Assembly (NCBI RefSeq): GCF_902459465.1 | Contig: NC_047078.1 | Coordinates: forward strand, 1,470,691 to 1,534,690 | Length of the DNA: 64,000 nucleotides | DNA from: Asterias rubens | Taxonomy: Eukaryota > Echinodermata > Asteroidea > Forcipulatida > Asteriidae | Direction of reading: 5' to 3' | Shown here: piece by piece, positions 12,201-21,200 of the stretch | Position numbering within the stretch: position 1 is the first letter of the stretch | Layout of the letters: the number at the start of each line of letters is the position of its first letter | Notes under the pieces: model-generated | Told to the model about the DNA's origin: nothing | Database searches by the model: none | The model's input: the letters and a program-made list of their open reading frames with translations, nothing else | Program-made: the position numbers and the translations under genes

Positions 12201-15200
12201 GACGCCGTAGGTGCTTCCGCAATTAAAACCCAGCCAGCCCCACCTAAAAACAAATGCAAACATAAATTGGTGGACCATTATTATTTCTTGCAATGATGTT
12301 AAAGTCGGTTTTGTATACAGAGGTAATAAGGGGTGGGGGTTGAGGGTTGGGGTTGGAGGATCCTGGCTACCGGTTAAAAACTTTAAAGGCAGTGGACACT
12401 ATTGGTAACTACTCACAAATATTATTAGCATAAAACCTTACTTGGTAATGAGTAATGGGGAGCTGTTGAGAGTATAAAACATTGTGAGAAGCGGCTCCCT
12501 CTGAAGTAACGTCTATAGTTTTCGAGAAAGAAGTAATTTTCCACGAATTTGATTTAGATTTAGGTCTCGAAATCAATCATCTGAAAGCACACAACTTCGT
12601 TTGACAATGGTGTGTTTTCTTTCATTATTATCTCGCAACTTAACGACCAATTGAGTTCAAATTTCCACAGGTTTGTTACGTTATGCATGTTGAGATACAC
12701 CAAGTGAGAAGACTGGTCTTTGACAATAGTGTCCTCTGTCTTTAAGTGCACAAGGAAGTGTGCACATACTTCACAGAATAAAGGAGTGTCCACAGAGTTC
12801 ATGTAAAACAGAGGTGGAATGTGCGTGGGTTGGAGGGGGGGGGGGGGCGGGGGGTTACACAAGCACCCACAGAAAAGTCCTCCGTAGCATATCGTGCAAA
12901 AATGAAAATAACACCAGGGCATGACTATTCTTAATCCATAATTCAACACTTCATTTTTATAATTTACTGGCTTGGATTTCCTAGCAGATTAATCCAATAT
13001 ATCTGACCTGTAATCCAATTTGATGCCGACCACTGTGTGACTCAATTAGATTATTCTTTATCTCGAATTCGGCCTTTCGCCGAAACACCTTTCTCCTTCT
13101 TATAACAGATCTTGCCCAGATGTATGTTTCTTATAACTGTTTCTATGTCATCTTACGTTTCAATCAAAATGTATTTTTTAGTTGTGTGTGCATTTGGATG
13201 GACTCAAGAACAACCTACACAGTAAAGTAGATATCATGGTTTTGCCGTATATTGAATGTACACAAATTTAAGTTTTTAGACAAAATTAACAGCAAAAAAA
13301 AAAGTGTTTATAATTATTATATGTTCACTGTACTTAATTTCTGTGGATTTTAATTGTACTTTTAGTCTTGTCTCCGTATTTTGCTTCAAATCATGTATTT
13401 TACAATCCAGCTTTTGGCTGAAACATACCCTAATAAATATGAATGGATGGAAATCGTGAATAGACTAATAAAATAGAGCATTGAAAACATGAACAGCCAA
13501 CATGGCTCCTATCAGCTGATGCTCGATCGATTTCTAGAAAATCCATTCTTCACCAACAACAGAAAATGTATTCCTTTCATATCATAATTCTGTTCTGACT
13601 CAATTTATGTTTTGTTGCCCTTCTTTTGCCTGCTGGTTATTATCAAGAAATGCGAGTCATTCCATAACCGAGGCCATAGGGAGTATTTGTGGCTTAAATG
13701 CACCGCGCACGTTCGGTAACTACTAAAAAAGAAGAAGTATCCTAGCATGAAAACCTACTCGGAATATAACGAGCAACGTAGAGCTATTGATAACTATAGT
13801 AATCTAATTATTGTGAGAAACGGCTCGCTCTAAAGTTACGTATTTTTTTAGAAATAGGCAATTTATATCTTAAAAAAAAAAAATCTGAGAAAAACTTCAG
13901 GCCTAAAGCATTTCCAGGCTTCTAATATTTGGAAATATGGTGTTTTGTCTTTCATATTTTCTTGCAACTTCGATGACCATTCATTGTGTCTCAATTTTCA
14001 CCAGTTTGTTATTTTATTTGCATGTTGTGATACCCAGGTGAGAACACTAGTTTGTCTTACCAAACGTGTGCATTTCGCTTACCTGAATAATGGTTACCAG
14101 CCAAACTGTCATTTCACAAGTATAAATTGTGACTGGTACCCTGCTCATTTCGGCTTAGCAGAAAATTTTGAATCAATATCTTATGCTTAAGCAGCTCAAT
14201 GAAATTGGGCCAAACTCTTTGACAATTTATTACCAAGAGTGTCCAGTGCCTTTAACCATAAACCATGTGTCTTTTGCGAAAAGCAGGTGGTGCATGGTGC
14301 TACGGGTGGCAATGCTGAAGCCGCCACAAAGTCGAGATTTGTAAATTATAGACAAATTACACAATTTCTATTTATGTTTCGTGGACATCGTTTTATAGCT
14401 CACTGGGTATTGTAATGGCGCAAGGACAAAGACAGCCACTGGTCTCAGAGATCCAATGATTTCATTGGATAACCGTGATGTGACGTAGGCTTTCCCCGTA
14501 TCTTTCGACACGTTGGTTCAAACCCCATCTCTTGTAATAATTTTTATTAAACCCCAAATTATTAAACATACAACCCGTCTTGGTTCCCATGTGGTTTATA
14601 ACTAAATAAAAAACAAAAGAAAACACATAAATTGCTAGTCTGGTTCCCTGACCAAAGATTCCTTGACGTCTCTTGTTAAAAATCTTAGGTCAGGTATCAC
14701 CCACGGTTAAAAAAAGAGCATGACGCAACTTGTCAGGGTCGGGGGTCATCTCCAGGGAAACCATGTCTGCACGTACTGCTAGTTGCGATGACCGGAGGGT
14801 TACGAGATTATTTTGATCGTCAATTAATTACAAACTGGTTCAACACGTATACTTGCGACAGCTAGTCACCAGATTGTGCCCCATTTTTACCACTTTTGAA
14901 AATCATGAAACTTAATCCTCAATCAATGTCTAACTCTAATGAACACTCACAAGTCAAAACACCTTTGAAAAAATATTTTTGAAGAAACAGGACAAAAACT
15001 TACCAGATCCCGGAGCGATTTCCCCGGTTTTTATATTTTGAACTTGTCGCATCGCTTTGCAAACGCTTTATTTAGGCACAACGCCTGCATTGGCAATAAC
15101 TGGCATAAAAACTCCTGGATCTACGGCCGACAGGACTGACATTACGAGTCCGTACCGAACACCAACGATACTGTCCGAATGTTAACGACAACACGTGCGG

Positions 15201-18200
15201 AACATTTCGGATAACTTCGAAAGACGAGGAATTCCTCCTTTTTGGTCACGTGATTTTGGGTGATACCGGACCCTAAATTCGACAGAGCCTAGTCGGAGAT
15301 TTTTGGGTCTGGGAACCAGACCAATAAATTGCCCTAGACTTGGAGGCTTTTGCGCACAAATTTGGCTATGCTTACGCGCCAAATCGCTACAAATCCCACA
15401 CAGTTATTAACTATAGGCTAATTTGATAGTCAGGGTTCTCTGCGTCCTCATTCTAGGGTCTGTATCACCTCAATGAGGTCAGGAACCATACAACTTCCAT
15501 CTAATTACTACCGTGGTGTGATGTGGCTTATTTTTAGCCTCTATCTTCACCTCGTTCTCGGTGGTCACATCGATCCAATCTCCGCTTTGTTTGGCTTAAT
15601 ACGAGAAACTTCAAGGTTCGTCTAATAATTCCCTTAGATGTTAATGTATTAATACTCTGAATAGACGGACAGAAACAAAGTCTCTCAATAGACGATGTCA
15701 CCTTGATTACAAAATTGAGAGGCCTGGGTGTCACCGTGGTCAAGTGGTTAGACTGCAGGACTTGCAATGTCAAGGTGGTTGGTTCGAATCCCCCAGCCAA
15801 CCGCTGATTTCACAATGACTAGAATAAGCATTGTCGCCTAGGTACTGAATCACAATTTCTTGATTTGTGCACTTCATAATCATAGACGTTAAACCAATGT
15901 TTGTATGAGAGAGATTGGCTTTTGCCAGCTTGGTGTTTATATCCCCTTGTGGGAGTTTGCCTAGTTCCCTTGATGGGAAGATCATAAAAAAAATAAAAAA
16001 AAACAAACAACGACATCGTCTGGCAGGAAAGATGATATACTGTTGTTAATACAAGTGTTATATTTTGTATAGCTAAAAGGACATCAACATCGTCTTTCGA
16101 TTTACCATGGAACCCCCATGGATAGACCACGTATAGACAACGTACGAAAAGGGGAACCCTAGGCGTTCCATAGCATCTCTGGCAGGCAATATGCTACACT
16201 GTTGACACTGCCAGGTATACCTTTAGGTACATGTGGCTGAAGTTCACATTGATGTGTACATAGGCCCTTTATAGAAAGCACGGCTTGGGCTTTGGATTCG
16301 GCTTCTGGCTCTGTTCTCTCGTCTGAAGCCCTGAGCGCGTACGCAAAGCACGCGCAATATCAACACAACCGCGGGGCCAGGTTAGCCTGAGCCGAATCTG
16401 GCCCCGAAAAAAGAGCCTTAGCAGCAAACAAAGCATTCGAGATAGTCTTAATTCCGGTCTCGGGAAAAAACAGTTGAAGGAGGAGGAGGGGGGGGGGGGG
16501 TCAAAGACATGTTCAAGGGAAGATTATGCAGTCGGTGATACGACGGCATCAACTTGAGTGGTTACACGTATAGATACGGTCGTTGTTCAAATTAAGTGTC
16601 AATTTGTCATTATCGAACTAGCCACTTAGCGAGTATTAATTAGTTTCAAAGTGCGGCTAAACACGTACATTTTTTGTTATGCTCACCATCACAAACATTC
16701 GACAGAGTCGTCAAAAATAAACCTTCCCTTTAAAGGCACTGGTCACGTGTTGTATTTATATTGTCAAACACCAGTCTTCTCACTTGATTATCCCAACGTG
16801 TATAAAACCCTGTGCACATTTTTGCTCAATAAGTTATGGAATTTGCAAGAGAGTAATGGAAGAAAAACATGTGTGCCTTCAGATGTACAATAATATGCTT
16901 CAGCTGAATTTTTTTTGTTATTTGAGTGAGAAATTACCTAACGTAACTTCATAGGGAGCCGTTTCTCACAATGTGTTGTACTATCAACAGCTCTCCATTG
17001 CTCGTTACCAAGTAAGTTTGTATAAGCTAACAAATATGTTGAGTAATTATCAAGAGTGTATTGTGCCTTTAACGGAGCACAGACTTCGAAACAACCATTG
17101 CGATTATTGGTTTTATTTTATTTAGACACTGCCTCTCATGGTTGCACGCGAACAAAATAATACTCGTGAAACTAAAGCGTCGATAAGTTATGCATTACTT
17201 GCCATTAATTTTCAAGTTGTTTGTTGTCGTTACCATGGTTTCGGTGGATGTATTTTTAAGTAGACGGAAAGCTCGTGCCCAATGGGCATAGAAATTCTCT
17301 TTATGGCCGTTTGGTTGTCATGGTTCGCGAATAGTATTTCTCAAGTTCGAAGGGTGTTCTTTTTCTTTTGTTTTCCCCGAGGAAAACAACGTTGAATTAT
17401 GATTTTCCATAAACATATTTATGAACGATTGCTTAGTGGTTGGTTCCATTCAATGCAGTCCAATCAATATTTATTTTTATATTGGTGGGAAAAAAAGAGA
17501 ATAATAAAAAAGTAAAGTACAATTATTTAAAGGGACATTGCAGAATTGGTTTTGCTAACAAAACAGTTGCTGGCAGGGGAGCACTTTATCTAATCCACCA
17601 TAATATAAACTGACAAACTTGTTAAAGTTTGAGATCGATCGGCCATCACGTGAAAATAGTGAAAACCCGATTACACATTTTGCATGACATTGATGCAAAA
17701 AAAAAAAAAAATGGGTAAAACGCTCACTGAGCGATAATATCCAAACGCAAAGTTAAATTATTTATTTCTCATCAAAATATGAAATTTCAGTCAGAAAAAT
17801 GTTAAGGAATGTTTTCTACTGTCTTCAGCTTTAGACTGTGTAAGTTTTATGTAAATCTGTGATCTTTACCATTTTGTTTTCTTACCAATTCAGTAACGTT
17901 CCTTTAAAGTCAAAGACAGTCAAAAACATGTCAACAAATTAACTAATGAAAATGAAATGAAACGAATATAATGTAACGGAGGATACTTATATGGGGGCAT
18001 TTATAAAAGCCGGATGGCTTGTTTTGAATTGCCTGATAAAAGAACATTAAACAAAATTGTTCTTATTTTAAAATAAATTTATAATCATAACAAAGAAAAG
18101 AGATTATACTTCTGTTACAATTCGCGATGTCGTAACTTTGTCGCGTATTTTGTACAAAGATATTTGCGATGTCGCAATTATTATTATCGCAAACTAATGC

Positions 18201-21200
18201 TTACGATGATATGTGCAAAGATATCTATTGCGCGATGTTATACTATTCTTTCAGGACCACTATAGTACCAGTATTTCTATAGTACCAGTATTTCTATAGT
18301 ACAGGTATTTCTATAATACCAGTATTTCTATAGTACCAGTATTTCTATAGTACAAGTTTGAGACAAAACATAACGCTGGTAATCTTATTTTGATTCATAG
18401 CAAGTAACATACATGAATATACCATTATGCTGCATAAAATAATTGTGATATTATTCACAGCCAGATAATATAGTTTTGCTGCCGAAATACTCATTCAATA
18501 CTTTTGCTATTCCAATGTCCATTTTTTGTTACTATAAAATGACTCATCCAGTATTAAACCAATAAATCAAAGTGCATATAGTCGCTGTCAGATATTAGTT
18601 TTGCTACCGAAATACACATGCCAATACTACTCCAACGTCTTATTATATTATGTGACTATAAATGGCTCCTTCAATATTAAAGCAAATAATATGTGGTTTT
18701 CGTTTTCGTGGTGCATAAAACGCAGTCAGATATTATACATTTTGCTATCGATGGTATCGATGGTATATTATATCCTTATCTTCCAGTACGCGCTAATCCA
18801 CAAATCGGAAGCTCGAACTACTAGGGGGATAAAACATATATGCTACGACCTCTGATTTATATCCTACTTCCTCTGTTTTTATTACCATCGTGGTGAATAA
18901 TACAACTACACCCGAATGTTCTATAAATCGGTTACGATATAAATGGCTCCTCCAATATTAAACCAAATTTTGAATGTATTCAAAATTCATGACGAATTTT
19001 CAAAAGCGGTCACATAATAGCCTTGGCGTCTCGGTTTTGTATTTCCTTCGACCATGGCTTCGCGGTTGAACTCATATCGGTCGCCATAGAAACTGACAAA
19101 AAGGACGAGAAACTGTAAAGAATATTCAGCGATGTTGGAAATTGAGCGGGAGAGGCAAAGAGTCGCATGAGTGAGTGGCTTTATGTAGCACTGTTATTTA
19201 TCTGTATCTTGGTCCTCTATCTGGCTGAAGCAATTGTGTCCATCGATTATGTACTAAAAGCATCAGGGTATAGCGTGGGTCATTTTATAGATATCTAGGG
19301 TAGTGGACGAGGGGTTCTGGGAGATAGGGCGGGGAAGGGATGGGATAGGAAGGGGCAGGAACTTTACATTTTACAGTCAGATGTTTGCTATCGAAACAAC
19401 TCCAATGTCCTATATGCATACTGGTTACTACAAATGGCTCCTCAAATATTAAACCAAACAAAAATTGAAGTGCCTCACGTGTTACAAAAATTATACTTAC
19501 AGTCAAATATTTATTTTGCTACAGAAATGCCTGTGCAATACTACTACACCCAATGTCCTATAATATTGGTCACTGTAAATTGCTCCTCCAATTATTACAC
19601 TAAATAATCATCGCGCATGATGCATCAAGTATTATAGCGTGGGTCATTATGAGTCTCGAGTGGTGAATGAGGGGAGAGGTTCACAGGGGGAGGGATGGGT
19701 AGGAATGGGAGAGATGAGTGTGTGGGGAGGGGTGGGGTCAGGGGAGGGTTGTGTTGGGAGGAGACGGGCGTTGAGAATAAGGATGGGTGTAAAAGAAGGA
19801 TGGGTGGGGAAGGAATGGTATGAATAGGGAAGGGTCAGGGGTGTCGTGGCCGAGCGGATACGACCACCGAATTCAAGCTCTGATGCTTCTGTTCAGCAGA
19901 GTGTGGGTTCGAATCCCGGTCATGACACTTGTGTCCCTGAGCAAGACACTTAACTATAATTGCTTCTCTCCACCCAGGGGTATATGGGTACCTGTGAGGG
20001 CAGAGATGGTTCTTGTGATTGATTTAGCCGAGTAGCGCATATTAATGTTGCACAGGCTGCATACTCCCCACCAGGGAGTTGAGATGGTTTAAGGAGTGAA
20101 TTAAGGCCCATTGACCAGGGGTAATAATGTGAAGCGCTTTGGGACGCCCTCCGGGTGTGAAAAGCGCTATATAAAAACGGGTTATTATTATTATTATTAG
20201 GAAATGGGGGAGATGAGTGTGTGGGGGAGGGGTGTGGTATATATGGGAGGGGTATATAGGGAGGGTTGGGAGGAGAGGGGAGGTGAGGAGGTTTGAGAAT
20301 ATGGGTGGAAAAGAAGAATTGGTGAGGAAGGATGGATAGGAATAAAGGTGTAGGGGAAGGGATGTCGAAAGGAAAGTGGATGAGCAGAAAGAAAAGGTGG
20401 AGGCATGCAGGAGTAGAAGACAGAGGGGAAGGGGTTAGGAGGGGAGCGAAGGTGTAGAAAAAGATGAAGAGGCTGTAAGGGATATGAGATAGGGGTAAGC
20501 AGTGGAAACATATGGATTTGGGAGGGGACAAGTGGAGGAAAAAGATTGCTCAAGGGAAAAGGGTTGGGAAAAGGGCCGATTGTGTAGAAGGGAAGGACTG
20601 AATCAGTGGGGTGTATTTTTCTTTAGGTGCATATAAGTCAACATTACCGACTGGTGTGGACAATACTTCTGATTTATCTATGGTCGTTTAACACTGAAAA
20701 CGCCTGGAATATAAAAGCGACTTGTGCACGTAGCGCACGACCGAAAATACGTTCTGCCTAATGATAAATGCCTGCCATTGTATATTGTTTAATGTAAGAC
20801 TGACCCAAAACAAGCAAAATGTTTAATGGTGTGACTTCCCTTACTTGCATTATGGTACAATTTCCAATTATTATGTAAACTCTTCAATTCTGTAGCAAAG
20901 ATTACTCGCTATTCATGCATTGAAAAGAATGACCCAGTTTTGTAGTTAAACAGTAATCAATGTTTAAAGGCACTGGACACGTTTGGTAGATGTCAAAGAC
21001 ATGCAGTATTCTCACTTGGTGTAATAAAAAAAACTGTGGAAATTTAGACTCAACAAGTCATCAAAGTTGCAAAAGAATATTGAAAGAAAATTGTTGCACA
21101 AATTTGTGTGCTTTTACGATGCCTTATTAAAAGGCTTTATGCCTGACGTCTTTTATTATTTGAGTGATAAATAATTACTTCTTTCTCGAAAACTACGTTA

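Noticed and set aside
15730-15804. Possible tRNA gene
   Set aside because: Repeated at 5810 with the same downstream body; no proper acceptor stem. SINE head.
18261-18355. CRISPR-like regular repeats
   Set aside because: 17-base units are directly adjacent with no spacers, in a eukaryotic genome: a minisatellite.
19841-19927. Possible tRNA gene (A and B boxes, pairing ends)
   Set aside because: It is followed by a conserved SINE body and (TTA)n tail, and the anticodon arm is irregular, so it is a SINE head rather than a tRNA gene.
19950-20531. 193-codon minus-strand Pro/Ser-rich open frame
   Set aside because: It spans a SINE and a G-rich low-complexity tract; composition explains the open frame.
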